Part shown: piece by piece, positions 46,081 to 59,935 of the stretch | Position numbering within the stretch: position 1 is the first letter of the stretch | Layout: each line of letters opens with the position of its first letter | From: Rhyacophila brunnea | Lineage: Eukaryota; Arthropoda; Insecta; Trichoptera; Rhyacophilidae | NCBI GenBank assembly: GCA_022495005.1 | Contig: JAGYXB010000696.1 | Coordinates: forward strand, 434,001 to 498,000 | Reading direction: 5' to 3' | DNA length: 64,000 nt | Notes under the pieces: generated by a model | Told to the model about the DNA's origin: nothing | The model's input: only the letters and a program-made list of their open reading frames with translations | The model's database searches: none | Made by a program: the position numbers and the translations under genes

Positions 46081-48734
46081 CAGATGTTTCATATTTTCAA
46101 AATTTAATCCTAATCTATCTCATCTACAAAATCTCTAGTATAATTTATACTTACAGCAACATACTAACTTATAATTTGAACCTAGAATGCTCCAGAATCG
46201 AAGCGTAGGGCAAGCACAAGATCGCGTAATTTCCTTGGCTCGGTGCCTCTTTCTACGTAACAATAATACATATAGCACATACATGACACATCATTTAATA
46301 CAAAGCTAAATAAGCATACGTTTCCACATAATATATCGATATTATATCGATCCGTTATCCTATATGAAGGTACTCAATAATTTAGAAAATATTTACATAT
46401 TTACACAAACAGTAGGTTTATTATATTAGTCGTAAAACATTTCTCAAAAATATTCGTCTCATATATTAAATTACGTTTAATATAAGAATCAAAATAAACT
46501 AAAAACATATTATCATATCAAAATATTATCGGAGTGTTTTTTATCTGAGAGTTTCTTGCCTAGCGTCAAACGACATATTTGCTCGGCTACTTTCCAGTTA
46601 TTGTTTTGTTGAGAACAAAATATTGCCGAGCTTTTGTTTGTGAGCTTTCTTCTACAAGTGTTCGAAGCACAGGAAACGTCGCTTAAATTTAATAGTGACC
46701 TTTGAACCTCAAAGGATTACTTTGTTAAAATCTGTTTTTGTTTTAAATTCACTTCTCCACTTTGATAATATTTTTTCAATCAGAATTTCAAAAGGCATTT
46801 GAAAAATAATTTCTTTTAAGAAATCCGTTCTAAAGGTAGTAAAAAATACAAATAATTAACTACCTTCATTTATGTATTTACCCGAAAAATCCTTAATTAA
46901 AAATATTTAATAGTTTAGTAGGGAAAAATATGAATACATATTTGGAAAAAAAATATTTTCACTGGAAGAAAAAGTTTAAGCTGTACATAAGAACTTCTAA
47001 TATTTACAAAGCTTCACTTAGCCTCTATGCATAATACAACTTAAAAATCCGATCTCGATTATGTATTTTGGTAACTTGACTCTACATACATAATAATCAT
47101 TATAGTGACAGGTAACTGAATTATTCTCTTGCCTCTTTAAAAATAATTTTCTCCGAAAATTCTACCATTCTTAAATAACCAAATAAATATGTTTATTTAT
47201 ACTCTCATGAATTGCTTAATTATATAAAAAAATTCGTAGGCACTCCTATGAATTTCTCTTCCCCTCTCAATTGTATAATATTCTTGCAATTTTAAATAAC
47301 TATATAAACTGTGTGATATAATAATTCTTTTTGCGTCCACTTATTCAGTTATTGTTAATCGTATATATGAAAAAACCTTATGGTCGACCTTTATATTATA
47401 AAAAAACTTATAAAATATAAAAAATACGACTATGTAACGTCAGTACATAATATTATACAATATAGGAAAATATAGTATTACCAGTTCATGCAAAAAAATC
47501 AACATGCTCCAAATGTCCAAAGGCTTACCGATACAGGGTGGTTAAAGAAATCTGGCAGAAAGGGTATTGGCCTCTCACACCCTAAGCGCATTATTCCGTA
47601 CGGCAATATTACACTTGCTAATATGTATCTACTGCTTTGCGTACTTACGTACCTCATTCTAAAATTGCAGACTTCAGCGTTAGGTAAGTCTGCCATCCCC
47701 CTCCTCTATGACACCTTCTCTTTCTGATTTTCACAATTACACGTGCCATGGTCGCTTGTGAGGGAGACGTGTGTGTATGTGTTATTTTAATGTGTTGGCT
47801 CATATTGACATAATCTGGGAATTTTCTTCAATTAAAAAAATCTCGAATTTTGTATCGTTTTATTATGCTTGTATACAGGCACACTAATAAATTAACAACA
47901 GCCCTGTACTGCGTCATATGAGGCCATTTAAGATGTGGTATGGGAGTAGCTATTTGGTAGTATCTTTTTCATTCTTTATATATATTTTTTCATACATACC
48001 CCCTTTATTTAAAGGAAACACAATCAACTATATGCACGTATAATTTATTTAGGAATAATTATTCATTTTAAATGCAGTAGAAATAATGTTATTCAAAATT
48101 AAAATATCCGGACTAACAAAATTGTTAGCATCTCAAAATACGCGTTATAATTATAATAATATTGTTAATAATTTATTATTACGAAGTAAATACTACTATT
48201 AAAGTAATTAACAAATTAGACTTTAAAATATAATATGTAATTAAATTTGTTACAAAATCCATGTTTAACTGCTTTCTAACTAAAAAAAAATCCTCTTCAA
48301 TGGCACTTAGCTCAAACACGTAAAAAACTAGGTATATCTATTTGGCAAAATTGTGTATATTTGATAGAATTGTTTGCAAAACAAAACTGGGCTGGAGTGA
48401 CTGAAGTAGTGAGTAGACCAAATGGTTAACATAGAAGTAACTCGATTGAAAAAATAGATAGGTTCTGTGGAAATACGCACCAATGCATAGAATAATTGAA
48501 AAGAATAATCAGATTAGACAGCTATTTATTGACCAATGTTATTGTTCTAAATGAATGATGATGATAAAAATTACACATATATTTTATAGTTTTAAAGCCA
48601 TTTCAAACTTTAAAAAAATATATTTTTTAATGTATATATACCTATTACTCGTATAATATTATTATATTAAAGGTAAAAAACGATTTTCTTTGCAAGACAA
48701 AGCATATCATATTTATTGTATGTGAGCTTAATAA
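46081..48734. other. No gene seen
   Basis: A+T-rich. Frames at 47488-47727 on both strands are unrecognised. Confidence 0.5.
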
Positions 48735-49106
48735 AGTATCTTCGTCTATCTGTGCCATACGCGTTGTTGAACGTCAGTGAGGATTACGGCTATCTTCTTC
48801 CTGTCTGTCACTGCTCCAAAGAGTACTGCGCGTCATCAGTTTCTAAAATTATTGACCAAGACCAAGACGTTTACTCACTAGAGATCTTTCCTTGAATGAT
48901 ATAAGATACGGAAGTTGATATATCTCGGGATGCTTCACGATGTGGCCAAAGTATGCAATCAAGTAGTCACTCGTTAAACTCCCAGTCACACGACTGACTT
49001 TTAGTAGGTAAGGTAAGTAAAGTAGGGCAACTGATAGTTTTATAGACCGGAATAGTTGATACATATTATGTCGATTGCATACGTAAAGTAATAATTTTAT
49101 GTCCAT
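48735..49106 (-). pseudogene. Non-LTR retrotransposon C-terminal remnant, second type
   Basis: The minus strand reads SDYLIAYFGHIVKHPEIYQL, the YLGHxxRxxxYxLL block. A shift then leads to AVLFGAVTDRKKIAVILTDV and RVWHR (48750-48830), matching the LFxAAxxRxxIAxMIAN ending. It is the same broad group as 45180-46080. The intervening GRRxxSWL block is missing, so there is an internal deletion or heavy decay. Confidence 0.65.
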
Positions 49107-49375
49107 TGATCACTTTCTATCCAACGATAAATCGGATTTTATCGCCTACTACAAATCGGTCGTATATCTAAATATGATTGGCTAAACAACTTAAATAGGT
49201 TTTATAACATAAATTTAAATACATCATTGTATTTATGTGTTAGTAAGAGCTAAGAATAAGCAAACATTATTATATATTGGTTAATGAATTTAGACTGAAT
49301 ATTGTAAATGGCGGCGCTTAAAAACTACCCAAAGGCGATGATTTTCCCAGAGAAATTACTGTCTACAGGGGTTCT

Positions 49376-49395
49376 TAACCTTTTTGCGGTAGCGG
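49376..49395 (+). other. Orphan hAT-like end
   Basis: CAGGGGTTCTTAACCTTTTT is a typical hAT terminus, but no partner end or octamer duplication was found nearby. Confidence 0.35.
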
Positions 49396-49560
49396 GAGCA
49401 TTTGAGATTTGGGATAATAGTGACGGGCGCACATCGGATTTCTAAAAAAATAAGATTTAATTGTTATGTGTTACATATTTTATTATATCGGTAGATTATA
49501 CATTTAAACGCCTGTGAGGGCATTTACAAAAAAGCATAAAACACACAAACAGTTACATAT

Positions 49561-49954
49561 CGACTGTGTTTAGGAAAAAGGGCGTAACCCTCGATTTTAC
49601 GAAAAGTGCTTCTATTAGATATTATATAGTATACAACTAAACACATGTTCTGTAAAAAGGAAGTAAGCCCCAAATGCCGAATTATTATCTAAATTCAGGT
49701 TTTAATTGAGCATTAATTTAGTTTTAATTTAAGGAAAGAAGCATTTACCCTCAATTTTAATGATTTTTCTGTAATAACTTCTTTAATTATTATTAGATCA
49801 AAAATATATTATACCAAATCATCAATCATCATGCACCCAATGTCTCTATGCCTATTTTTTTAAATATTAAACCAAAATCAATCAAAAAACGTTTTTTGCC
49901 CCTCCTGTAAAATTTGTTCTGTGAGCCTTACACCCATTTTCCTAAACACGGTCG
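49561..49954. mobile_element. MITE with 32-base terminal inverted repeats
   Basis: Left end CGACTGTGTTTAGGAAAAAG, then GGCGTAACCCTC. The right end, reverse-complemented, is CGACCGTGTTTAGGAAAATG, then GGTGTAAGGCTC. About 28 of 32 bases agree. The interior has related internal phrases (GTAAGCCCC, GCATTTACCCTC). There is no coding frame and the target duplication is not clear. Confidence 0.75.
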
Positions 49955-52071
49955 AAATAGAAAATGAAAAGCGATAAAATACAATAAACATTAAAAAATA
50001 TATTTAAAATAATACAGGCTATTAGTGCGATCGGTAAATATAGACTTTACCGTTTTACTTTACTTTATGACTACCAACAAAAAATCTAGACCAAATGTTA
50101 GTAAATATATAAGTGTATGAAAATAATATTTTGTTGACAGCCATAAACTCCTTTTTGTTGAAAAATTTCAACGCTTACTACGCATAAATTTTTTTAAATC
50201 TAAAATAATTTTGCCAATTTTTTTAGATCAAGCTTTAATTATATTATCTACCCTCTGTCCTGTACTAGCGAGCAACGGAGGACCCGGCGAGTCTCTGGCC
50301 TTTGCTTTCTGATGAACATCGTGTATACTGGCCATAAAAGCTATAAAGAACAAGGGTTTTGCAAAATAAGGGTAGGTAGGTAGTATCAACAGTCGGGACC
50401 GACGCTGTATCACCGATATCAAAACTCAATCAGGGCTCGCAAATTTTTAATTGATTTTCAAAAAGCTATTTTAAAATGACTGATCAACATCAATTAGGAT
50501 GAAAATAATCAACACAATCCTGGAAACATTTTCAAATCATACATAACAGACAACAAAATATATATATTATATATAAAAAATACATAGAGACAAAAATATC
50601 ATACTTTCGTGAATATCGCATCTTAGTTTAAAAATATACATTACCATTTTAATACATATTGTGATGGTGGTTTATCGCACATACAAACTTTTCCCACGAG
50701 TGCCTCCAAATGTGTGGGCGTCACAATACCTCCACTACTATTGAATAGTAGAATTAATTGGTTTCGTGTAAATACTCTAATTCTCAGTAGATGGTGTGTA
50801 AGTCAATTTAAATATGTTTGGTGTATTTATCTATTTATGGTAGCCGGAAGTAAATAATATAATATGTGGGTAGGTATTACATAACGAATTTGTCACTAAA
50901 AATTAAAGAAGACTGAATTATATGTCTGCTTAACGGCACTATGCCTAGAGATGTCACTGTCAGATCATATCAACATTCCATATGCATTTAAAATAATATA
51001 AATTTTATGGACAGTTCGATTTTCGAATTGAATGATTATGCGTATTGTTGTATTGGTAACAAGTTCATTATTTTTTCTTCTATTAACTGGCAATCCTAAA
51101 AACAAAATGGCGGCTCGCACACTGGTTTGTTATAAATCTGTTGTTTTGTTTACATAATTTACTTATCTATGCATTTCTCAGTGTTGATTGATGATTATTC
51201 ATCTTTAAAACAATAGTCAATGTAGTGCTGTTGGCTGTCCACGAGGAAGTATCTTTACTTAGTGACTTATGTGTATATATAGTTAAATTTTATATTTAAA
51301 TATCTACATTTATACGACAATATGTGAGATGCATGAAATGTCAAATTGAAGTCGAATTTATTTATAATATGTACACTATCCAATCCCATAAATTATAATA
51401 TATTCATGGCTTATTTGAGTAATGTCTACATATAAAATATTGATGAATGTAATGAACAAAATGGGTGAGTCTAAAACTATGGTGGAATGTCATAGTATAA
51501 AATTTTCTTCAATTGATGCGGTAATGCAAAGTTAGCTGTAGCTAACTTAATTAGTTGACCAGTGGTCTTTTTCTTCAATTTCATACATTTAGTTCTTTAT
51601 AGAAAAGGGGGTTTTTTCAACATCTTTGAAGTGAACTTTGTAAAAATTTACCGGCGTTCCGTGATAATTTGTTTAGCTGAAAAAGAAAAAAATGGTAGGT
51701 CGAGATTCTCTCCATGCATCCGAAGAAAGTGTACCAAACATTGAGGTCCAGCAAACCATAACATAATATATTTGTCTAAGTCTTCGTAAGTTTTTATGAG
51801 TCACTACTGCAAATCAACACCGTCATAATACAATGATTTAACTGGCTATCGTTCTGACCGAGTACATACTACTAGAGTTCCAAATATTTTGCAATTATGT
51901 ACTCAAGTACAAAATGAAATAAGTCTATTATATTTTTTAGTAGGTACGTGGAGATTTTTAAAATATAAAAAATTATGCATTTTTATAGTTTGATATTGAC
52001 CTACATAATATGGACCGTTAAATAAAATATGAAAAATTTATACTTAAAAACCTACATAATAATGTACTGGT
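49955..52071. other. No gene seen
   Basis: A+T-rich. The 64-codon minus-strand frame at 50228-50422 is unrecognised. Confidence 0.5.
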
Positions 52072-52190
52072 TGGGCCAATTACGGTCGCTCTCATCCAAA
52101 TATTTTACTCCTACCTATAATCCAGTATAAGTATTGTCGCAAGTCCAGGCGCAACTCGGTTACGAGTCGAATCATCAGTCGACCGTTATT
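52072..52190 (-). repeat. Dispersed repeat U, partial copy 3
   Basis: Reverse complement of 62040-62155. Shared blocks are TAATAACGGTCGACTGAT, CGTAACYGAGTTG, TTGCGACAATACTT, ATTATAGGTA and ATTGGCCCAACCA. The class is unknown. Confidence 0.75.
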
Positions 52191-52865
52191 AATGCTTGCA
52201 AATTCAGTAAATCAAACCACTTGTCAAGCCGTGCTTCTGGGACAGGGTGTTTCCTCATTTATTATATATATCCAAGAGTACCATGTGAGTGCCTACTAGG
52301 ACGTGACGACATGCACTAGGAACCAACTTCAGCCAGACAGCTGAACACCAATAAGGTTATCGTATTTTAACCGAATAAAAATTATATACCTACATGTTTA
52401 TAACTTTTTATAATAGGCAATCAGTTTTTACAACGGTTCTGGTAATGATATATTATTTTGAGATAATATTGTAATATTAGAAATGTAATGAAGTATATAT
52501 AAGGGCTTGCTAACTAATTATGAAGATATTATGTTACAATATTATTTATATTAATAATTATGTACTTACGTGCCGTTTATTCCAAACATCTGCGTGTTGA
52601 AGCGTTTGAGAGGAAAACTTTACAGTCAATTTGTGAGATATGTTCATGCAAGCTATTTTAATAATAGGTATAGTAGTTCTTTTTTCTATTAAGTTGGGGT
52701 TTTATAATTATTACAAAATGAGCGTTATATATATTTCAGTTTAAACTTAGATCTTATTACACATATTATGCCTAGTTAATTTATGTAGGTATAATATGTA
52801 TATTTTGTTAAGTCATTGATTTCTAAAAAAGAAATACTTATTGTACTAAATATAGATACATTTTT
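52191..52865. other. No gene seen
   Basis: A+T-rich. Confidence 0.5.
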
Positions 52866-53106
52866 TTTAACAATTTACGATCCTAACAAGATGATATGGG
52901 CCTCCACTGAGTGGACGTTTTGTATTAATAGATTTAGGTGTTTTTACGAGTAATGGGTGTAAGGGTGCCACCTGCTCAACTTATTAGATCCATACTCTGA
53001 CTAAAAACACAAATTGAAAATCAATATGTGCATTATCCAGACCTAGGATTCGAACCTGGAACCCACAACATTATAATCCGACGTATAAGCTGCTCGACCA
53101 GCGTGT
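52866..53106 (-). mobile_element. SINE-B copy, full
   Basis: On the minus strand the head is CGCTGGTCGAGCAGCTTATA with box B GGTTCGAATCCTAGGTCTGG. The body has ATTTTCAATTTGTG, GAGCAGGTGGCACC and CTCGTAAAAACACC, and the end is GTGGAGGCCCATATCATC. Confidence 0.82.
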
Positions 53107-53776
53107 TTATTGTTAATTATAAATATTTTTAAAATATTTAACTTCAAAAAGTTTATGACAAATTTATCTCATAACTTTAATCAATTAATAACGAAAAGAT
53201 GTGATATTAATATAATTAATAAATTTCAAGGAATTTTTCTTGTTTCTTCATTTCTAAATCACGTATCATCCAAACAAGATTTTACGTACTTTTGTTCAAT
53301 GATACATGGCACTATTTTATTCTTACTTTTACTATTTCAAATTAATATAAGTTTTTCCAGTAAATGCCCAACTGTCACAAATACTGTTAATGGTAGGCAT
53401 ATTTAGTAGTAAGAGAAAAGTTGGATAGTGAGTAATATACGTATATGTTATGTTATATATATGTTTGATTTTAACCGCGTCAAAAATATTCCTAGCACCC
53501 TGGTAAATTTCCACTTATTTTTTTTCAGGCAGCGCTGAAAAATAGCCATTTCATGAAAGCTCGCGCGAAAAGGGTAACCGTTCTTAATATTTGTTTTTCA
53601 GATGGAAATTATTTTTGAGGGCGCGCAAACAAAGAGGTGGAGTGTAGATGCCGAGATTACTCAATATGCTCGGCTTTTCCACCCGCCAATTAACTTCCCG
53701 TAACTTGCCCCACGCATCGCTGCAGAATTCAAACTAATTGTTCAGAAGAACCTCTAAAATTTTTTCAATTTAATGA
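53107..53776. other. No supported gene
   Basis: A 98-codon plus-strand frame at 53110-53406 is rich in Phe, Ile, Asn and Lys with no motif, as expected by chance in such DNA. A GC-richer patch lies at 53520-53740. Confidence 0.45.
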
Positions 53777-54082
53777 CGTGATTTAATTTAATAAATCAAG
53801 CTTGTTGATTTTTTTATCATGTCCGGAGGAATGCTGATGATGCATTTTTTGATAATTTTTGATGGTTACATTGTATAACGTGATTTAATTTAATAAATCA
53901 AGCTTGTTGATTTTTTTATCATGTCCGGAGGAATGCTGATGATGCATTTTTTGATAATTTTTGATGGTTACATTGTATAACGTGATTTAATTTAATAAAT
54001 CAAGCTTGTTGATTTTTTTATCATGTCCGGAGGAATGCTGATGATGCATTTTTTGATAATTTTTGATGGTTACATTTTATGG
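53777..54082. repeat. Three-unit 102-base minisatellite
   Basis: Units start at 53777, 53879 and 53981 with CGTGATTTAATTTAATAAAT. The first two appear identical over 102 bases; the third differs only in its last few. Each unit contains AATCAAGCTTGTTGATT (a short hairpin) and ATGCTGATGATGCATTTTTT. Such high identity implies recent duplication or ongoing homogenisation. Confidence 0.95.
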
Positions 54083-56161
54083 TACACTAAACTATGCTTA
54101 CTCAAATTGAAATACTTATCGATTTATGGCTCCCTGTCCAATAAAAGGTAGCCTAATGTTATACAATTACAATATGAAAGAAATATTTTTCTTAAATCTG
54201 TATTTACTTTATAGAAGATAAAATAAATTTCATACAAAGTATCTAGTAGGTACTATACCAGATACCTAGTACTGTACAAAAGTACTGTATTAGGTAGGTA
54301 TATAATCTTTAATAGAAAATTAAATTAATTCTTAAAGTTCACATAAATATTAAATTACATAAAATATTGAATTTATATATGATATTTTTTTCCATTCATG
54401 ATTGATTATACAGACAAAATATTAATTTACAATTGTTTTGTAGTTTTACTAGAATAACAAAATATATAGGTATGCATCTTTGTGTTATTTTCTGTAAATA
54501 ATCTCGGTTTTTTTGAGTCAAGTTATAACAAGTAAATCGACATACTTAGGTAGGAGTTGTCCTACCCGTAGAAAAAGTACCAAATTGACAAAACGTAGGA
54601 ACCTAAGTAAATTCTCGTTAACTTTAACCTTGTAATGAATTCACTGGCTGCGATGATACGAGCTTTAATAAGCTTTTTTGCATTACCATATAGCGGAAAA
54701 AAATATGTTATCTTATGTATGAATATACTCACTGATGCCCAAATAAATTTGTTTATCTTTACACAGAAATATGTAGGTATAACATAAAATTTAATAAAAT
54801 TTTATCTATTACGGATTTAATTATGAAATTATATACTTTGGTCAAATTATTATTTCTATTCAATACTGAAAATACTGTTTTTTAAATTTATTTTAGAAAA
54901 ATGATTCCCACTTTTCCACTATTTTTAAAGGGATCTTCCTGAGTTTTTTTTAATAATTATAAACATTGTATATTAACATTATCTACATTTATTTACATAA
55001 TATTTATGTCATTAAATACCATGGTATTATAAGCTATGGCCAATAAGGCATTCAATAAACAATACCCACAGAAACAATGCAAAAAAAGTGCATACCTAAT
55101 ACCCACATCAGAAACACAAGAAAGGAAAACCGCAGCAAAAAACAAAATAAACATTACGGTTAATGATTTCATTAAAATGATACTGACAATACGAGTAAAT
55201 ATCAATTATCTAGATACTAGTATTTTCGACTTATCCCACTGTTCCTTTTAGGTAGCGATAATATCTCAAGAGAAACCTCTATAAAATGACGCATTTTCAA
55301 GAATATGAGGTGAGAAATGGGTTTAGAAATGCGCAACAACAATTATTAATACGAATCAGTACATTTCTTTATAGCGTATATCTGTCTGCCTTTAATTTCC
55401 GTTAATAATATAAGTATATAATTTCCAAACCTGTTTAACAGTTTCCCAAAAATTCAATAATTTATAAAAAAAATATGCCTATATATATTTATAAAAAATA
55501 GCCTCAATTATTATCAAAAAGGTTAACCACACGATTTGTAAAAATCTTTTAAAAATAAAATTTTATTTTAGTATAAGTAAACTCTTTTAAATCATTGATT
55601 ATTATCAAATGAATACAAATCTAGTACTATTAATGGTTGTTGTATTTATTCTCTCTAAATTCGTGTATGTCGCGCTTTTCATAGCAAATGGTAATTACGA
55701 TTTTCCTCCATATATTATAATAATAATTCCAAATTATATTATAAATGAATAAATCCGTTTACAGCGATGCATTTCCACAAATCAAAAATGTGTTCGCATT
55801 AGCACGGCATAAGTATCGGCGGTGGGTGCACTATGAACAATGAGTTCCTATCAAACATTCCAGCCTCGCGCTAATTATCTTTATTTATGGTTTTACATTA
55901 ATTCTGTGCATATTTCATCCGAATGCCATACACCAGCCATTATTATTGTTCCACGCGAGAGGAAAACTCATAATGAGGCCGTCATAATACTTTGGACACG
56001 GCCTGATGATTTAGAATCGCGTATCTATGGTCGACACTTGCGCAGAATTGCACAATTTATTCAAATTCAATCATAAAAAAATGTTATAAAAATTACTGTT
56101 TATATTTATTCACGCAAAAATAAAAATAAAAATTTATAATGTAGTTTAATAAATTTTATTG
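54083..56161. other. No gene seen
   Basis: A+T-rich, with TAGTAGGTAC/TAGGTAGGTA words around 54246-54300. Frames at 54993-55251 and 55840-56076 are unrecognised. Confidence 0.5.
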
Positions 56162-56169
56162 TTCTAGAT

Positions 56170-56493
56170 CAGTGATTCCCAACGCGTACGCCCCGCGTAA
56201 GCATGGGGCAATTTGAATGTTTTGGGGGGCAAAAAGGTCATCTTGAAAATCATTTGAAGACGACGCATAGCACAAGGATCGCACTAATTTTCTTCCGAGT
56301 TGTACATGTAACGTAATATACATATTTACTTACGAAAGTTAAATTAAAAACAATATTGCCTGTGTGCATTTTTTATTTGAAGCAATTAATTTTTTTTCAG
56401 AATTTGTTGGGTAACTATAACATTTTGAAGGAGAGGCATGGAGATTTTTGAAGCGTTGAAGTGAGGCTTGGCAGAAATAAGGCTGGGAAACAC
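56170..56493. mobile_element. Probable non-autonomous hAT element
   Basis: Left end CAGTGATTCCCAACGCGTAC. The right end, reverse-complemented, is GTGTTTCCCAGCC. Flanking octamers TTCTAGAT (56162-56169) and TTCTCGAA (56494-56501) agree at six of eight. There is no coding content. Confidence 0.5.
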
Positions 56494-56501
56494 TTCTCGA
56501 A

Positions 56502-58109
56502 TCTAGAAGAAAGATTTGATTTTTAATAATTCATAGTTTTAATGTATTTTATAAAATATGTTTTTTTAAATAATAAAAATGTATACACATAGTTTGAAAA
56601 AATATTTACTTTAAATAATCAAGTTTCGGCACAGTCACAATAATGTCTCTAGTAACATTCGATAGCAATTTATATAATCTTAAGTTAATTAATATTAATT
56701 ATCCAAGACTGAATCATTTGACAATATTTAAGAATGAAACATTCTACATTAAAAATATATTTGTTATTTTAATATGACAATTTTTTTAGTTATCTCTTCG
56801 TGTGTATCTTTCTGACGCATTTATATGTTATGTATTTAAAATATTATGTACATATTAATCATTAATTTAACAAAAGTACCATATTATGTAAGTTAGTAAA
56901 AATATGTCCTACCATACTATTTGGTTAATTTAATCAAAATTAATTCACTCATGAGGCAACAAGGTCTCAATGATATATACATAAATTCAAAATTAAAACT
57001 ACAGACATTGATTTTCTTCTTCTACTTTTTACAATTTTATTTTTCTCAATTTCAAATAAATAATCTGTGATAGAGACCTACTAGATTTAATTCTTACATA
57101 CAATGTACCTAAAATTCATTTAAATTTAATACTTTGGACGCTGAAGACGCATCTGGCGCGTAATGACCAAGCGGCCGCTTGATGTAATCAGCGTGTATTA
57201 TAAAGGTGGTAATTAAAAAATCATTATCTAGTCAGCAGCGAATGAGATAAATAAACATTGATTATTAAACGGATTTTAAAGTTATGAAGATTGAAAAGGA
57301 TCTGAGCTTTAAGCTGCATTTCCCACGTAATGTATTATTAGTTAAATTAGTTATTTATACTTAGTTATTAATAACAAAAAGGTATATCATAAAAAAATAT
57401 TTATTTTTGTAAATAATATTACAATTTAATAGTAAAATTGTTTATAGTGACGTAGATTAATATAATATTACCAATACGTTGATAATCCACTTATTGTTTG
57501 AGGGAAATTGATGTTAAGTTCGCAGTCCGCAATTTTGTCGTGATCACTTATCAAACATGGCGGACAAACACATTTATGGATTTGCCGATGAAGTTGACAT
57601 AAATGTGTGACAATTTATTATACGGTCACGTCATTATATTATCCTACATTATGACCTATGGGAAAGTGGTGACATTATACTAGTATTATAGTTGAACAAT
57701 GTATGCAAATGAAAATGTTGCAGGGTCACATCAGCTTTGTTTAAATCAGGCATTGATCAAAATATACCCGCTGCATATATTTCATTTTAATTTTGAAAAT
57801 GTATAAAAGAAGCTATCCTAATAATATAATATATAAATCGAATATACCTATCTGAGTTTTTCTATCAAAAATATATCATTAACTACAACAATACAAAAAA
57901 TATCACGAGTATAATTATTATGACGTTTGAATTTAGAAAAATCAAAAAATAAATATATTTTACCCATTTATTTGTAGAAAAAAATATTTTATAGGTTTAT
58001 TCACCAAGAAAAAATGGTGAGAAGCCGCCATAACGCTCGATTAATTTATTGACAATCACTAGACAATAGTACTCACAATTGATGGATAAACGAAATCATC
58101 AAGTTCAGC
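56502..58109. other. No gene seen
   Basis: A+T-rich. At 57557 a 17-codon frame starts in the context AAACATGG; it overlaps an 11-bp hairpin (ACACATTTATG / CATAAATGTGT) and is more likely chance. Confidence 0.45.
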
Positions 58110-58205
58110 GAATTTACATGGTAGTAAAGATCAAGATCAACAGAAGAATGTAAGGAACTAGGCCTCCATCCAGCAGTGGACCAACCTTAGCTGAACGACG
58201 AATTG
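58110..58205 (+). pseudogene. Tiny RTE-like tail fragment
   Basis: AGGAACTAGGCCTCCATCCA can be read near ASIQQWTN, resembling the EAFxQQWT ending of the RTE-like copies. About 90 bases; nothing else of the element is visible. Confidence 0.4.
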
Positions 58206-59747
58206 AAAAGTATATCAGAAATGGTAATTTCTATCAATAAAACAAATATTTTAAAAGTATGGCTCAATCAACCATAATGCATTTTCAACACAAAATATTT
58301 ATTTAACTTAATATATTATGATCATAAACATACATATTAGTTCAAATGGCAAACTTTTTAAATATTTTGGTTTTGAAAAAATGTAGTTTGTAGATCTATT
58401 ATAAGATATATTTTTTATTTATTTTGTTTTTATTATTACATTTTGACTTAGTAAATTACGTTATTTTTCCTAAATACAGTTAGTTCATTTAAGCTCTTTT
58501 TTGTCAAAAAAAATCAGATTAACCTCTCCCGTTATTTCACGGTACATAAATTCATAATTTTTGGATATTTTATTCACTATATATTTTAGCTGCTTATCAC
58601 CGAGTAATAAATAAATAATATATATGTATTTTACCAAACCAGCGATTATCATTTTTGAATAATGTACATAGTATCGTTAAATTAAAATAGTAACGCAACT
58701 TCATGGTACTGGATGGAACGAGTTTTTTTAAACAGTAAAAAATGGTTAAACTTGGATAATAAAAAATGATAATTAAAAAGTCTACTTAAATAAAAATATA
58801 TTTTTACTGTTGAAGAACAATGTATGGATTTTTATCACTTTGATTACAATATACTTCGTATAAATATGACATTTTCGGGTAGGTAAGAATACAACGTCAA
58901 TTTTTTGGTGTAAATGCCAATAAATAAACTGGGAAAAGTCAAAAATTCATCAGAGCTGGCGATTATCATTGAGCGAGCGGCGGTCGATTCGCGCACTCAG
59001 GAAATAATTGCATCACAAAAAGGCTACAAATGGATATTTAAAATTTATAGCCTATAAATCAGTGCATGGCTTTTCAGTGCAAGCTTATCATTTTCAAATT
59101 GTGCCATCACACAGTCGTGAATCAGCGATCACGTGATGCGTAAACAATTTTCGATCGCGACGTGTTTTATGTGGAGCTTTCACGATTTTATGGAGAGAGC
59201 TTTTGAATTTTCGCATGAGTTTTCACCGTTATGGTACAGACTTGTCCATCAATTGTATTCGTATATATCAACAAAGACAAATTATTATTTGGTAATGTGT
59301 ATTCATTTACAAACCATCACAATTCTTCCAGACACTTCTTGATAAATACTTAACCTAATTTCAAAAACACCATTTTATCATTTGTCAATCAAATGGGACG
59401 TATAAATCTTAACAAACTTTTGAGGTATTAAACCATTCGAGCAAAAATGTTACCTATATATTATATATCAACGATGTTGAAAAATACCGTTTTCTATGGA
59501 AACTATTAAAAAAAACATAAACATATTTTAGAACAATGTCAGTATGAAAACTTGTTGCAAAAAATCTTGGGAAAAAATAGGTCGGCCACATCTATCACAA
59601 TTCGAAGCTAATGATAGAATCGCAAGGTAATAAAAAGAAAATTTCTTAAGAACTTTGCATTCGAGGTGTTATTTTTTATAATTTTAAATCAATGTATTGA
59701 TTTATCAATGTATTTTTCCAACTTACAAATACCTACTATAAAATATG
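58206..59747. other. No gene seen
   Basis: A+T-rich. The 69-codon frame at 59133-59342 has no recognisable motif. Confidence 0.45.
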
Positions 59748-59935
59748 ATAACTCTGCCATTTTTGCTATTGTTATTGCCTTGTAACTGTATAAAACATCG
59801 ATTACATCGGTTATTTTATTATCACAAGGAACAGAACTAACTTACTATCGCTGATTTTATGTGGAAGGGCAATAATGGTGTTTAACCAAATCGTTTAGAA
59901 TATTAATATATTCCACTTGCATGAGGGAATGCAAT
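59748..59935. repeat. Dispersed repeat W, copy 2
   Basis: Partner of 7015-7205, with the same order of conserved blocks (AACTCTGCCATTTTTGCT, GGAAGGGCAATAA, TTTAACCAAATCG, ATATATTCCAC). No hAT-like ends were found around this copy. Confidence 0.6.

Noticed and set aside
53110..53406. A 98-codon hydrophobic protein
   Set aside because: Residue content (Phe, Ile, Asn, Lys) is what A+T-rich random sequence gives; no motif or regulatory context.
57557..57610. A 17-codon peptide with good start context
   Set aside because: Too short to support, and it coincides with a hairpin that alone explains the sequence symmetry.
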